Below are positions 47,826-60,524 of a stretch of DNA of 64,000 nucleotides, one piece after another (the first letter of the stretch is position 1; each line of letters begins with the position of its first letter). The stretch spans positions 97,779,067 to 97,843,066 of the forward strand of contig NC_092879.1 in NCBI RefSeq assembly GCF_028372415.1, written 5' to 3'. The notes beneath the pieces were generated by a model that did no database searches, was not told the origin of the DNA, and saw nothing but the letters and a program-made list of their open reading frames with translations. The stretch is from Notamacropus eugenii. Taxonomy: Eukaryota; Chordata; Mammalia; Diprotodontia; Macropodidae. The translations under genes were made by a program, and so were the position numbers.

Positions 47826-49129
47826 TTCAGACTTCTTCCACTACACACACTACCTCTCTCATCCAGTGGAGGGATTAGATTTCAAACCAGCATCTGCCTT
47901 CAGTCTTACAGCTTCCTTAAAAACCTAAAAAAAAAAAACGTTTCTAGTTGTGCCCCTCCAAATTTCTGTAGTTTCCAAAAGGTGGATGATTTCCCTCCCC
48001 TCCCCCCAGTATCACCCCCAGTTCTACTGGGTCCATCTACAGTCAGAATGTTAGAAACAATTGATTCTTTGTCCCTACAGGCAGTGGTCCTCAGCCTCCA
48101 CTGGCTGCCTGCCTATTCAGGAGACTAGTTTGCAGCCCAGAGGCACTGTCCTCGGTGCTGAACTTGGCTTGCATATCAAAGCAGTGTCAGGGAAAGCAAG
48201 GGAAAGAAGAAATCCAGTCCTACTGCCAAGAAGTCAGTCCTTTGGTTGTGGTGTTTTTCACCAGGCAGGGGAAGGGGAAAGGAAGAAGGAAGGCTAGGGA
48301 GCCAGGAAGAAGTAAGGCAGGTAGGCTAATGAACATGATAAGCAAATGACGCAATTATTCAAAATGGTTGTTGCAGTGAGGTTGATTATGACCAGTGTCT
48401 CCTGAATTACTTTTCAGCATCATGGGACTTTAAGCTGAAAAAGAATCACATGGACCACCAAGTCCAAACCCCTCATTTATGTACCAGAAATAGGAGATGA
48501 GTCCTAGGCTCCACTCTAGAATTCTGGGGCAGTCAATGCTATTGAGCTAGGTCTGCCCCCCATGCAGCTGTCTGTAGGAGGGGTTCAGGGAGCCTAGGAC
48601 TGGCCCCTAGCTTAGAAAAGAACAAGGTGGGCAACTGGGTTGGGGGGGAGGGTTAGGAGAGGATTCCTGAAACTAAGGCATCTGCTTTCTTTAGGTTTTG
48701 GTCTTCTAAGCATCCAGGGACTCTCTCACTTCCAAGGATAGTTCTATATAGCCTACAGCTACCCTCCCAGTTGCTTTCTGACACTTCTGTCCTCAACCAA
48801 ATGGGGGCTCCACTTCAGGAGGGACAGATCAAATATTGCAATGGCTTAGAAAGCAACCTGAATCAGCCCCAGGGATCAGAGCTCTTCCCTCCCCCCAAAC
48901 ACAAGTTAATATTATCCCAGGCTGAGTCAACACCGCTTTGATATGCTAGCAGCCCTGAAGAACAGGAACCATTGATTAAATAGTCAGGGAGCCCAAGCTG
49001 CATATGGTTATTATCCATGGCCCTGATCCCCGAGAGTGACAAAACAAAAGAGCAAATCTCTCGTACAGAATGTGGAGGCACTCCTGCTTGGGAGCTTCTT
49101 GCCAGGCTGCGTGAAATAGACAGGAAAAG
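47826..49129. other. Intron sequence, mostly unrecognised
   Basis: Apart from a weak antisense MIR3-like piece at about 48425-48520 ('accaccaagtccaaacccc'), nothing is recognised. Confidence 0.4.
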
Positions 49130-49290
49130 ATGCTGTTTGGAACTCGGGGGCTTGGGTTCAAATCTAGACTCTTTAACATTTATACCTGCACCATCCTGAA
49201 CAAATCATTTCTCCTTTCTGAGATTCAGCCTTTTTGTGTATAAAATGAAGATGTGGCACCCAGATGCCAGCTTGGGGAATTCTATGATCC
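49130..49290 (+). mobile_element. MIR-like SINE
   Basis: 'cttgggttcaaatctagac', 'ctgaacaaatcatttctcc' and 'gtgtataaaatgaagatgt' run in MIR order. 49291-49855 holds nothing recognised. Confidence 0.7.
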
Positions 49291-49857
49291 TAAATGCCTT
49301 TCCATCTCTCAGTCTTAGGTTCCCTCTGTAGGATCATAGAACATGGCCAACTATTTTCTATAGGACCATGCAGAGAGTGCCCACTTATCTACCCTTTGGG
49401 GTGAATGGAAATTGAGTGTAGTGCACGCTGCATTATGCTTTCTATACCCCAAGGCTTAATAATGTGGGTCCATAATAACGTGGACCAAGACAAAGGGCAG
49501 CCGGGGGCAGTAACTCCCAGGCTAGTGGTCAGTGGGACACTGATCTCCCCAAAGGAAGGCTCATTTCCTGAATTGCAACTTCTGCTTTCTTCTCTTTGAG
49601 AGGTTTCCTCAGCAGCACAGATACCCCTTGAGAGAAATTGCCAGTTATTTCCCAGTGGAAGCTTAAGGGGTCTTAGTAGCCTCTCCCGGGCCTGATATGC
49701 CAGAGGAGGCCCCTGAACCATCTGAATTCAGGTCCCCCTACCCTGATCACCTTTGTCAAGCTCTGCAGGGGCCAGATTCTTGGCTTAGAAGTAGCTTTCC
49801 CAGTATTTAAGAGGCCCTTCCCACAATGGTTATGACCAGTTTTCTGTGGGGGCTTGC

Positions 49858-50112
49858 TCCCTCTGGGACAGCTAGATGGCACAGTGGATAAAGTGCTGGC
49901 CCTGGATTCAGGAAGACCTGAGTTCAAATGTGACCTCAGACACTTAGTAGCTGTGTAACCCTGGACAAGTCACTTTAACCCTGTTTGCCTCAGTTTCCTC
50001 ATCTGTAAATTGAAGTGGAGAAGGAAATGGCAAACCAGTCCAGTATCTTTGCCAAAAAAACCCCAAAGGGGGTCACAAAAAGTTGGACATGACTGAAATG
50101 ACTGAACAACTG
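49858..50112 (+). mobile_element. MAR1/WSINE1-type marsupial SINE, nearly complete
   Basis: The best SINE in the window. Head 'gacagctagatggcacagt', 'gcctctagt'-like core, then 'ctgagttcaaatgtgacct', 'tagctgtgtaaccctggac', 'cctcatctgtaaattgaag', 'gaaatggcaaaccagtcca' and the tail 'gttggacatgactgaaatg', 'actgaacaac'. The A-box and B-box of the internal Pol III promoter are recognisable in the head. It is the strongest evidence that the DNA is marsupial. Confidence 0.92.
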
Positions 50113-50394
50113 TTCTCTCTGATGGGGGACTGGCCCATGGCTAACCTGCTGCCCTGCTGAGGATGTGTTGCTCTTCCACTGTGGCTAACTGGCACCACAA
50201 GCCATCTGGTCCAACCCCAAGTAAAGCAGATCTGTCCTGGCCTGCCTTGTGGCAGACTGACAATGACCCAAGAGCTCATAGGGACTCTTCAGACTGGGAT
50301 GGGCAGATTCACCTCTTTCAATGGGACTGTGGCTAAGGAGGAGGGAGATTGAATATAGTTAGGGGCCTAGACCCTGGCCAGTCCTGGGGTTCTG

Positions 50395-50610
50395 TTGAGA
50401 TGCTAATCAGGATGCTGTTGCTGCTGCCGCCACCTCAGCTGCTGCCACCCATGAGGTCACTGACATAGCTGCCATCAGACTCTTTGTCTGAGAGACTGCA
50501 GTGGCTCAGCCGCAGAGCGGGGAGGGGAGGGGGCTGGGCCTGGCTGGCGCAGGATGCTGCCTGTGTGGAGGGGAGCATCACCATAGCAAAGGAGTGGCTG
50601 TATTAGCCAG
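50395..50610. promoter_or_regulatory. GC-rich, non-repetitive intronic element
   Basis: A G+C-rich stretch with a GCTGCTGCCGCCACC run, CpGs, and an octamer-like ATGCTAATC at about 50400. No repeat is recognisable, though repeats lie on both sides. On the minus strand it has a good acceptor (CCTCCACACAG) followed by 43 open codons. It could be an enhancer, a conserved non-coding element, or neither. Confidence 0.3.
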
Positions 50611-50689
50611 TCTTTCCTGGAAGGATAAAGAAAGGGGAAAACGATGACCCTCCCAACCCCCAACTTCTGGCAAAGGACAATGGGGCATG

Positions 50690-50694
50690 TGTGC

Positions 50695-50731
<37 letters not shown>
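50690..50731. repeat. (GT)n microsatellite
   Basis: About 20 GT units with two GC interruptions at the left end. Confidence 0.95.
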
Positions 50732-50964
50732 TATGGATCCACGCTGTGGATGCAGGAGGCAGCCTTTGGTGTGCCTATGGGATATTGGAGGTCAGAGTTT
50801 TCCTGGTCTCACATCCACATTGCAAGAGAACTGGCCAGGTCAATTCCACAATGCCTCCCATACACCCCTTTGTATATGGCCCAGTGGTGGCCTGGACTCA
50901 ATATGGGTGGGGGTGGAGGGTGAGGGAAGGGGGAAGGCATGTACAACACTATTTTTTGCCTTTC

Positions 50965-51145
50965 TTTGTAGCTCTGGTACTCAGCACTTTGCCTGACATA
51001 TAGGAGGCACTTAATCACTGGCTGGTCCAACCCCCTCATTTTACATAGGACAAAATTGAAACCCAGAGAGGGAAAATGATTCGTCTGAGGTTCCCTGGGT
51101 AGGAAATAGCAAAGTTGGGACTCAACCCTGCCCCCCAGGTGCTCT
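50965..51145. mobile_element. L2 tail (+) followed by MIR3-like SINE (antisense)
   Basis: 'ctggtactcagcactttgc' then 'ggaggcacttaatcactgg' is a sense L2 end. 'gtccaaccccctcatttta' then 'aattgaaacccagagaggg' is an antisense MIR3. Confidence 0.65.
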
Positions 51146-51645
51146 ACCTCCAAATACTTGAGTATGCTGGTGCTCTGAGAGGGCTCTAGCTGAAGATGTT
51201 GTCAGAGCTGGCTTTTCCAAGTGGCTAGAGAGCCTAGTGAGGTCTCCCAAAGAGCCCAGGGCATTGCAGAGGCAGGATTCAGAACCTAGCCAACAGGGGC
51301 TTTAGCATGCTAGATCATGGGAGGACTGGTCAGGCAAGGACCAGTACTAAGAGGCAAGCTGGGCTTTGGGATTGGAGACAGGCAGGCTAAGGGTTAGAAA
51401 CCCCATCGCTGCCCAGATGTCAGGGCGGGGCAGTCTGGCAACTAGGCAGGAAGAACAGAGGCCAGGGTATCTAAGGGTACAGATGGCTGAAAGGTCAGTC
51501 AACACCAGTCATGCCTCCATTTGGCTGGAGCACAGACTGGGAAAGGGAAAGGGAGGTAGTGGGAGATAAGGCTAGAAAGATTTCTTGGATCCTAAATAGC
51601 AGGTCAAAGTGAGAGGCAAAACTTCCAGGGCTAGGGGGGTGACAT
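51146..51645. other. Unassigned intron sequence
   Basis: Nothing recognised. Confidence 0.4.
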
Positions 51646-51649
51646 CTCA

Positions 51650-51820
51650 CTGTCCTCTGCCTCATCAGACCACATCTGGAGTATTAGGCTCAGATCTGGG
51701 GCCATATTTGAAGAAGGATATTGAGAATCTGGAGAATGCCTTGAGTCCAGGCCACATGAGAATCAGTTGAAAGAATGATGGATCTACAGCCTAGAGAAGA
51801 GAGGACTCGGGGAGAACAGG
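51650..51820 (+). mobile_element. L3/CR1-type LINE fragment
   Basis: 'cagaccacatctggagtat', 'gaagaaggatattgagaat' and 'cagcctagagaagagagga' follow the L3 3' region. Confidence 0.75.
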
Positions 51821-51824
51821 ACAG

Positions 51825-51985
51825 CTGGATTGGGAGGCAGAGGACCCATGTTCCAGGTCCTGGGCTCTCTTACTAGCTAGCTCTGGGATCTTCCCCTCCA
51901 TGGCCCTCTTTTTCCCCCTCTGTAAAATGAAGAGACTGGACTCCTACAGAGTCCCCTCCAGTTCTAAATCCCGAAATCCTAGGGA
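51825..51985 (+). mobile_element. MIR3-like SINE
   Basis: 'cttccccctctgtaaaatgaag'-type wording, 'gaagagactggactcctac' and 'cccctccagttctaaatcc' mark a MIR3 3' half. Confidence 0.65.
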
Positions 51986-52667
51986 TTTATCCTCCAAATG
52001 TCTAACGAGTCAGTCACTTAGAAATGGCTCAATCCAGTGCCCATGGCAGAGGCTGTGGGGTACATCACTTAATAGTTGGTAAGAGGGGGTTTTTTTTTTC
52101 TTCTTAGAGAAAGGCTTTGCTGGTGAGCACAGCTAAGCCAGGGGGCTAGAGGAAAGTCCCTTTGTAATTTAATTGACATATGGTCAAAGAAATATTATCT
52201 CCCATTTGCACCAGAACCTTACAGTAGCAGATGTGATGGTCAAAAGAGAACAGAAAACAAAACTCCCTGTGGCCCAAACTAGATCACATGGCAGTGCCTG
52301 ATTCTGAACAGGAAGAGGCCTCAAAGGTCATGTGTGTACCCCAACAGGGTACACAGAAATCAGATGTAGGCTAACATGTACTCCAACAGGGATCCCCTCT
52401 TTAGCATCCTGGCCAGGGGCGGGAGGTGTCCAACCCCCTCAGGGACAGCCAGTGAAAGGGGACTTGCCCTCTCCTGAGGCACCCAATTCTATTCTGCATA
52501 GCTCTGATTGCTGGGAAGTTTCTCTCATGTCTACATCTGGAAAACCCATTCTCATTCCCTTTGGGCCTTTGGGCCTAAGAGAGGAGGAGAGGGGAGGGGA
52601 GGGGAGCAAGCAAAAACGGCCTACTCCCTCTCCCCAATCCTTCATTTATTGGAGGACAGTGGTGGGG

Positions 52668-52712
<45 letters not shown>

Positions 52713-53380
52713 GTTGTCTTCAGATATTTACAGGATTCCGATAGGGGAAAGGGATTAACTCTTCCCTGTTTGGCCCAATGAACTTTAAGTGCAATAGCCT
52801 TCAGACGTATGATGTGGCAGCAGTGCTTTCCTGGGCTGCACTGGGAGAGGCCAAGTGCCCAGAAGGTGGCAGGCCCCACATTAGATTAAGCACACGATGT
52901 TGTGCCGATTGTTGCTAATGTTAGGATGTAGAGCACAGGACGTTGGATGGGGAGTCAAGAGACCCTCCAAGTCTTGGTTCCTCTGCCAGTCTCTCTGCTT
53001 CTGCCTCCTCCTTGGTGATAGAAGGCTAGTGCTCCCAATCCTGCCCTACCACTCTCATGGGTCTGTTAGGAGGAGGAAAAGGAGGGAATGGATGTGAATA
53101 TATTTCATACACTGTGAAACATTTTACAAACTATTATGTATTGTCTATGTAAGGATCAAGGGTTCCTGGGAAGAAGGAAGCTCTTCAGGGTGAGAGGTAG
53201 TAGGGGGAAGATCAATTGGACAACTTTATTAGGCATTAGTTTGGGAACCTTGGGATCTTGCCATTGGACTTAGGCCTGTGGTATTAGTGTGACCTTCTCT
53301 TACCTGCCCTCCTACACTGGAAGCCATCTGTGCGGTCACCAGTGCAGTGACCGGCCTGGTTTCCTGTATGAAACCTCCTG
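51986..53380. other. Intron sequence, mostly unrecognised
   Basis: It holds a T run at 52090-52099 and a CA microsatellite at 52670-52711. No other family or gene is recognised. Confidence 0.4.
52670..52711. repeat. (CA)n microsatellite
   Basis: About 21 uninterrupted CA units on the sense strand. Confidence 0.95.
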
Positions 53381-53384
53381 ACTC

Positions 53385-53560
53385 AGGGTGGAGGCAGCAT
53401 GACATAATGGAAAGCATTCTGGGCATGGAGTCAGTAAAACTGGGTTCAGATCCCTGCTCTGCCACCTGCTACCTATGTTGAGCCAGTCCCTGACCCCTCT
53501 GGACCTGTTTCTTGCTCTGTAAATAAAGGAGAGTGGCCTCTTAGACTCTTGGGTATGAGA
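53385..53560 (+). mobile_element. MIR SINE
   Basis: 'gcatgacataatggaaagc', 'actgggttcagatccctgc', 'gcccacctgctacc'-like wording and 'tgctctgtaaataaaggag' run in MIR order. Confidence 0.75.
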
Positions 53561-53689
53561 ACTACCCACTGGACAGATAAGGAAATTGAGGCTCAGAGAG
53601 GGTAAGTACTTAGCTGCAAATACTTCCCTCACTCACATTTCCTTGTATTTTCTTCATATATATTTCGTATTTACTTCTGTGTTTCTGCC

Positions 53690-53800
53690 AAGAGAAAAAA
53701 GCTCCTTGGCGGCAGGGATTGCTCTACTGGCTGGCTTCACTTCCCCAGCATTAGCACAGGGCCAGGTACTTGGGGTGCTTAATAAGTGATTGTTGATCTA
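53690..53800 (+). mobile_element. L2 LINE 3' tail
   Basis: 'gctccttggcggcagggat', 'agcacagggccaggtactt' and 'gtgcttaataagtgattgt' form the L2 end. Confidence 0.85.
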
Positions 53801-53804
53801 TCAG

Positions 53805-55349
<1,545 letters not shown>

Positions 55350-55487
55350 AGTGCCGAGTCATGAAGGGCACCCCGCCTGCCACCACTGGCACCAAGTCAT
55401 CTCCCAAGACTCAGAAGAGCTCAGCAAAAAGTCCTGGCCCTGTGCGCAGGAGCAAATCTCCGGCTGACTCAGGTAACGACCAAGATG
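55350..55487 (+). CDS. DCX: Doublecortin, coding exon 4 (rest of residue 270 to 315 and the first base of 316)
   Basis: The 138-nt exon follows 'gggtgcttccctcctag' and ends GATG|GTAAGT, entering and leaving in phase 1, so skipping it would keep the frame. It encodes the start of the Ser/Pro-rich tail: [18 protein letters not shown], then [20 protein letters not shown]. Ser297-Pro298 is the site described for Cdk5 in the family, and Ser306-Pro307 is a second proline-directed site. This is the least conserved exon, with about nine differences from remembered human sequence, all in the disordered part before KSPGP. An internal donor at 55473 would drop the last five residues. The tail is a regulatory region for kinases rather than a folded domain. 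Confidence 0.96.
55473..55478 (+). promoter_or_regulatory. DCX: Alternative 5' splice site inside coding exon 4
   Basis: CTCAG|GTAACG ends the exon at 55472, 15 nt before the main donor (GATG|GTAAGT at 55488). Its use removes GNDQD and keeps the frame (TCA-G joined to CC of exon 5, giving Ser-Ala). Published phosphosite numbers Thr321, Thr331 and Ser334 fit the protein only if these five residues are absent, so the short form is the commonly numbered one in human. Confidence 0.75.
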
Positions 55488-55889
55488 GTAAGTGATATTT
55501 CCTTAGCTGTGCATGTTGACTCTGCCCGCAGGGACCCTTCTGCATGCTTGAGGGTGAATTGCCACTGGACACCAGATGTGCCTCTATGGTGCCAAACCAA
55601 CTGCACAATACGGTGTTGAAATTCATTAAATATACTATCCCCAAGACAGGAAGCCATGGCCCCAAGCCGCTCCATTAGAGTGGGCACTTTGATGTAGCCA
55701 CTCAGGAAATCTAGTCCTTTCATTGTCAAACTAACCCATGCATGCAAATTCTATTGATAGAGTTTCACTATACAAGTTTATACATGTCAACAGAATGGTA
55801 TTGGGTCATTTTCTCAGCTATGCCTTGCACATCATGACTGGATCTGAGACCCTTAGATAAGATTTATAAAGCCCAGCAACAGGACCAGT

Positions 55890-56003
55890 GTGAAATGGGT
55901 AAAAAGCCCAGCTCTGCAATGGATCAGCTATGACCTTGGACAAGCCAATCCACTTCTCTGAGCCTTAGTTTCCTCATTCACAAAATGAAGGGGTTGGGCT
56001 AGA
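55890..56003 (+). mobile_element. MIR3-like SINE
   Basis: 'aaaagcccagctctgcaat', 'ctatgaccttggacaagcc' and 'agccttagtttcctcattc' run in MIR order. Confidence 0.75.
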
Positions 56004-56005
56004 AT

Positions 56006-56206
56006 CAGGGATGGGGAACCTGCAGCTTCAAGGCCATATGTGGCCCTCTAGGTCTTCAAGCGTGGCCTTTTGACAGAGTACAAGTTTTACAGAACAAATC
56101 CTCTTATTAAGGGGATTTGTTTTGTGAAGTTTGGATTCAGTCAAAAGGCCACACTCAAATACCTAGAGGGCCACATATGGCCTCAAGGTCAGTTTTCCCA
56201 CCCCTG
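56006..56206. mobile_element. 201-bp palindromic hAT-like DNA transposon (MITE)
   Basis: The whole element is a near-palindrome. The left arm CAGGGATGGGGAACCTGCAG mirrors the right end ...CAGTTTTCCCACCCCTG. 'ggccatatgtggccctcta' mirrors 'gagggccacatatggcctc'. 'tacagaacaaatcc' mirrors 'ggatttgttttgtg'. The CAGGG termini suit hAT elements, and I recall a marsupial family of this form (OposCharlie-type), but the family name is not certain. It carries no gene. A clean 8-bp target duplication is not readable. Confidence 0.75.
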
Positions 56207-58675
56207 GAGACATTCCCTAGGCAACTTTCAAACTACAAGGACTAGCTTCTCCAAACTGGAAGGGTGAGCAGTGTCCATTTGGTACAACCCAAAGCTGAAC
56301 GGGGATCAGTTTATCTAAGATCACCCCACCAGGGGGTCAAACAGCCTTGGCTCAAAGACCTCAAGCCAAAGGGAAGCCACTCCCTCCACTTTTTGACCCC
56401 TCTATTGTTAGGACATTTTGAGACAAAAATTGATCTCTCTGCTACTTGCATTCAATGCTGTTGAATTAATTGCTCGTCCTTCTGTCCTCTGAGGCCAAGA
56501 GGCATAAACCTAAAGACCCCTACATAAAATAGCCCTACCCATCCATGAGCCACTCTCACCACCTCTACCCCAGCATGTCTCCTCTTGATTTCTTCAATCC
56601 ATCCTCATATGGCTTGGACCCAAGGCTCTTCACTAGCCTGGTTGCCTTCATCTGAATTCTGGATGAGGCAAAGGGGTAATGAGGCCTGGGCCAGAGTGGT
56701 AGCATTAAGAAGGGAAAGGAAGATAGAAGTGTTTTGAAAGCAAAAATTGAATTAAGTAATTAATAACCATGTGGGTGAGAAGTGAGAGAAAAGGGGGCGC
56801 TCAAGATGAGTCCAAGGCATCAAGCCTGGATGACTGGGAAAGAGATAGGGACACATCTCTGTTTTGCTTTGTATATATGTAACAGCAAGTGCCCTGACAC
56901 ATTCAGGATGACCTGCTAGCATAGGCTCTTAGATCTACTTTTCTAAGGAAAGCAGATTAAAAGGGGGGTCAACCCTCTAATAATATTCACCAACAGAGAA
57001 AATACAAGCAGAGAAATAAGCAGAAATTACAAACTGAAGATCAATAGACAGGGCTTCTAAGCAATACATATATCACAGATCAACTGACAGATCCGAATGT
57101 CTGACCATCACATGCATACATCGTTACCTGAGAGAGAAGACCAGCATCTGGACTTCAAAGCCATTGGGGGTGGGGGGGGGGGGCATTCCTTACCCGAGTC
57201 TCATCTGGCCAGATCAGAGGAACACTCTTCCAGTGAGTGAGCCCCAAAGCAAACCCTCACCTCAGAATACATAGAGAACCAGAAGGCATCACAACCCATG
57301 TCCTTCAGTGCCTAATTACCAAAAGGTGTGAAAGCCTTCAAGCAAAGAAGCCTCCCCTAAACAAACCTCCTTTAATGGGCTCCACGTGAGGCCCATTAAA
57401 GAAATGGTGGGGAAGATCTTTAACTTCCATTAACACAAATCCGTTAACATTACAATATATTAAGTTTGAGGTGATGACGGTCTACTCTAGAGGAAATGTT
57501 TCAACCGCAGTTAGAAATATAGGACTGGTAACCCAAAAGACAGGTCAGGGCTGGAGATGTGGGTTTGGCCCCCAAAGTAGCTGAGCTGTCAGGGAAAGTG
57601 AGTGTGAAGAGAGAAGATGTGACAGATAAGGACTGATGGGCTCCCAGAGTTGGAACGGAAGAAGAGTATGGCAGTAGGAGGCCAGATGCAGAAGTCTGTC
57701 CAGGGTCTCTCTCTCCACTGGCCAGAGAAACAGGCTCATTTCCTCATCTTAGCCAGATGATTTGTCTATGCCCTTCTGGAGTCTCCTAAAATGATCTTTA
57801 CTTCGGGGAGTGTCGACCCCACCATAGGAGAGAGTCACTGTAGGGCCAGATCACCAGTGGGGAAGGTGGCTTCCTGATCCACAATGCCAGCCATGCACAG
57901 GAGAGAAAAATGAGTCACCACACTCTGTCAGCCCTCTGTCCTCTAAGAGACATCAGTCACTTTCCTCAGAGAAATTCATCCTTGTCAAAACAGAAACGTG
58001 CTGGTGACAAAGCCTTCATTTCCCTCCCTTAGGCAAAGGATTAATAACTACTTATCCTCAGCCATTGCAGAGAATCCATTTCAAATTAAACTACTACCTT
58101 CAACAATGGCAGAATCTGACAACCTATGGTTGAGTCTGGCCCCAGAACCTTATGATCAATTGTGGAAGGAATCGCTTCCAGCCCATCATATCTCACTTCC
58201 CTAATGGAAGGGTTGGAGAAAGAGACAAAAGCATTTCCAGGCAGCAGAGGCAATTAGCCAAGCAGACCTAGGAGGAAAGACAATGCCTGACAACCGGCCC
58301 ATCATCACCCCAGGGCCCTCAGCTCCCACCCCCAGCCTGGCCAGGGCTTGAGAAGGCCCGAGTCACACAGAGTGTACAGCTATTCCTGAGTGGTGTCTTT
58401 CTTCCTGAGTGATTTTCCAGTCTACTTGGTCTCTTACTATCCCATTCTCCCTTCCCTCAGTTTCCTGCAGAGGCAGTATGCCCAACCACTGAAACCCCTG
58501 AGCTGTTCTCCCTGTTCCATGGCTGTGGCCTGACCCCCTGTCTTCCCACCCCCACAAACATGTCCAATCAGTGGCCCATCTTATTGACCATGACATCTGC
58601 TCCCTTTTCTCCTTTCATCTGGCCACCACCAGAGGAATGGGCCCCACTCCCATGGCGGTGCTCTCCTGCTCCATG
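56207..58675. other. Intron sequence, mostly unrecognised
   Basis: About 2.4 kb in which I assign little. There is a short L2-like antisense piece at about 57530-57600 ('caggtcagggctggagatg') and a 12-G run at 57172-57183. No exon or RNA gene is recognised. Confidence 0.4.
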
Positions 58676-58679
58676 GTAC

Positions 58680-58805
58680 CTGGGAAGAATTTTGCTCATC
58701 ACCTCTCATCTGAACCACCGCAGCGGCCTCCCAAATTGTCTCCTAGCTTTGAGGCTCTTGCCTCTTCCATCCATCATTTACAAGGCTATCAAAATACGCA
58801 GTTCT
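58680..58805 (+). mobile_element. L2 LINE fragment
   Basis: 'atctgaaccaccgcagcgg', 'cctcccaaattgtctccta' and 'catttacaaggctatcaaa' match the L2 segment with 'actgcaatagcctcc' and 'ggctgtcaaagtg'. Confidence 0.55.
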
Positions 58806-58854
58806 CTCCATTTCTCAGAATCTTCCCCAAAAGAATAAGAGGGGACCCCAATCC

Positions 58855-59015
58855 CAGGACCATAGATTTCGAGCTGGAAAAGTCTCTTGAGGCTCTCTAC
58901 TTCAGCCCCCTCACTTTATAGAGGAGGAAACTGAGGCATTGAAATAGGATTGCCCAGGACCACATAGCTAGTATGTGTCTTCCTGACTCAAGTCCAGGGC
59001 TCTCTGCAGTAGGCT
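58855..59015 (-). mobile_element. MIR3-like SINE (antisense)
   Basis: 'cagccccctcactttatag', 'gaggaaactgaggcattga' and 'accacatagctagtatgtg' are in antisense MIR3 order. Confidence 0.8.
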
Positions 59016-59109
59016 AAGCTGCCTCGTCTAGATGCCCTTGAGGAGGACACATTTCCAGATTACACCCGAGGTTCTAACAAAAAGCTGGCAGTGAGCAAGG
59101 CTAGGGTTT

Positions 59110-59205
59110 GTCTTTGCATCCAACCACCTGGCACAGTGCCTGGCACATCCCCGGCATGTAATAAGCACTTGTTGGACAGACTCAAACTGAATTGAATTGA
59201 AACGT
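59110..59205 (+). mobile_element. L2 LINE 3' tail
   Basis: 'cctggcacagtgcctggca', 'catgtaataagcacttgtt' and 'gaattgaattg' end the L2. Confidence 0.8.
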
Positions 59206-59399
59206 TAGAAGACTGTGAAGAATCAGGGCAGGATTGGTGAAAGACAAATGACCAGATTTGCAAAATAGGAAAGCGAGCAGTCTACACACTCCAAGCCAGT
59301 GAGCAAAGTCCTAGGCTGTCTTTTTATAGGTAGGCTTAGTGGACACCCAGAAAAAGGAACAGGGATCCCCAAGAGCCTTTTCTGCCACAGTCACCAAAT

Positions 59400-59955
59400 G
59401 GGTAAATCTGAGGAATGTTGTCAATATAGTTTCCCTAGATTTTAACAAGGTGTTTGGCCAAATCCCTTGCATAGTTCTTGTGGAGAAGAGTAGGCCAGCT
59501 AGACAACAGTGTGGTTAAATAGAATGGAGCTGTCTGAATGGCCAAGCTCGGAGGAGAGCTTGATACGAGCTTGTAAGGAGGTCTTCTGTGTGGTGCCCAG
59601 GGATCTGTGCTCAACCCTCTGCTGAGTTTGGTCAATGACTCAAATAAAGATGTAGATGACATGCTTACCAAATTTGCAGATTAAAAAAATCCTAGAAAAA
59701 CACCAAACACAAAGATCTTAATGGGCTTAATCTAAAAAAGTGAAATTTAAAATGGAAAAATGAAAAGTCTTACACTTCAGTTCAAAAATGCTGGTTGGGG
59801 GAGGTACAGCTAGACAGAGATTCAAATGAAGAAAGACCTAGGAGTCTTTGTAGCCCACAAACTCCATGTGAGTCAACAGTGTGTGGTGGCAGTCACAACG
59901 ACAATAGGGAATTTATAGAGAGTTTAGGGCACCTCTAGGCAATGAGAGGTGACTG
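59400..59955 (+). mobile_element. L3/CR1-type LINE RT fragment
   Basis: 'ttagattttaacaaggtgt'-type wording (DFNKVFG for the usual DFSKAFD), 'gtgcccagggatctgtgct', 'catgcttaccaaatttgca' and 'cttacacttcagttcaaaa' are in consensus order. It gives the clearest view of the L3 RT end in the window. Frames are broken. Confidence 0.8.
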
Positions 59956-60289
59956 TCCTACTGGTGACCTAGGGTCTTGGACTCCATTCTGGGAACCACT
60001 GGCTTTTATTTCCTACAGAAGAGCAGCGGTTTCCTGGCTCCTTCCTCCCCAAGCCCTGGCCATGCTCAGCCAGGCAGCTCCTTGGATAGCACACACAGTA
60101 CTGGGCACAGAGAAGCTGCCAGAGCTTTTGCATTGGCAGAGTCTTAGACCTCACCTGGCCATCAGCAAGCAAGTATCCATTGCACCCAGGCCCAGAATGC
60201 AGCTTGAAGACAATGATTAGCTGGGCCAAGGTTGCCTCTCTCTGCACACTCTCCAAGGTGGTTCCTGACAAACAGAGATCAGTGGAAGG

Positions 60290-60480
60290 AGCTAAGAAGA
60301 GAAGGTGTAGGGGAACAGGAGAGCTGAGTTCAAGTACTTAAAGGGCCATCATGTGGACTCAGGGGAATAGACTTGTTCTGTTTGAGCTCAGAGGACAGAA
60401 TCCAGAGCCATAGTGGGGGAAATGTCACTTGGATGGCAGGAAGAAGGGACATTTGTACAGGGCCCATTCTGAGGCAGCTC
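60290..60480 (+). mobile_element. L3/CR1-type LINE 3' end
   Basis: 'ttcaagtacttaaagggcc', 'atagacttgttctgtttga' and 'ggacagaatccagagccat' follow L3. Confidence 0.75.
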
Positions 60481-60524
60481 TGATAGAAGCTGCCCAAAAG
60501 AGGCTGTGGCCCAGGAACTCAACA

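Noticed and set aside
50475-50663. 62-codon minus-strand ORF as a coding gene
   Set aside because: It has no recognisable domain. The nearby acceptor and GC-rich sequence are noted only as a possible element, because a second frame is equally open.
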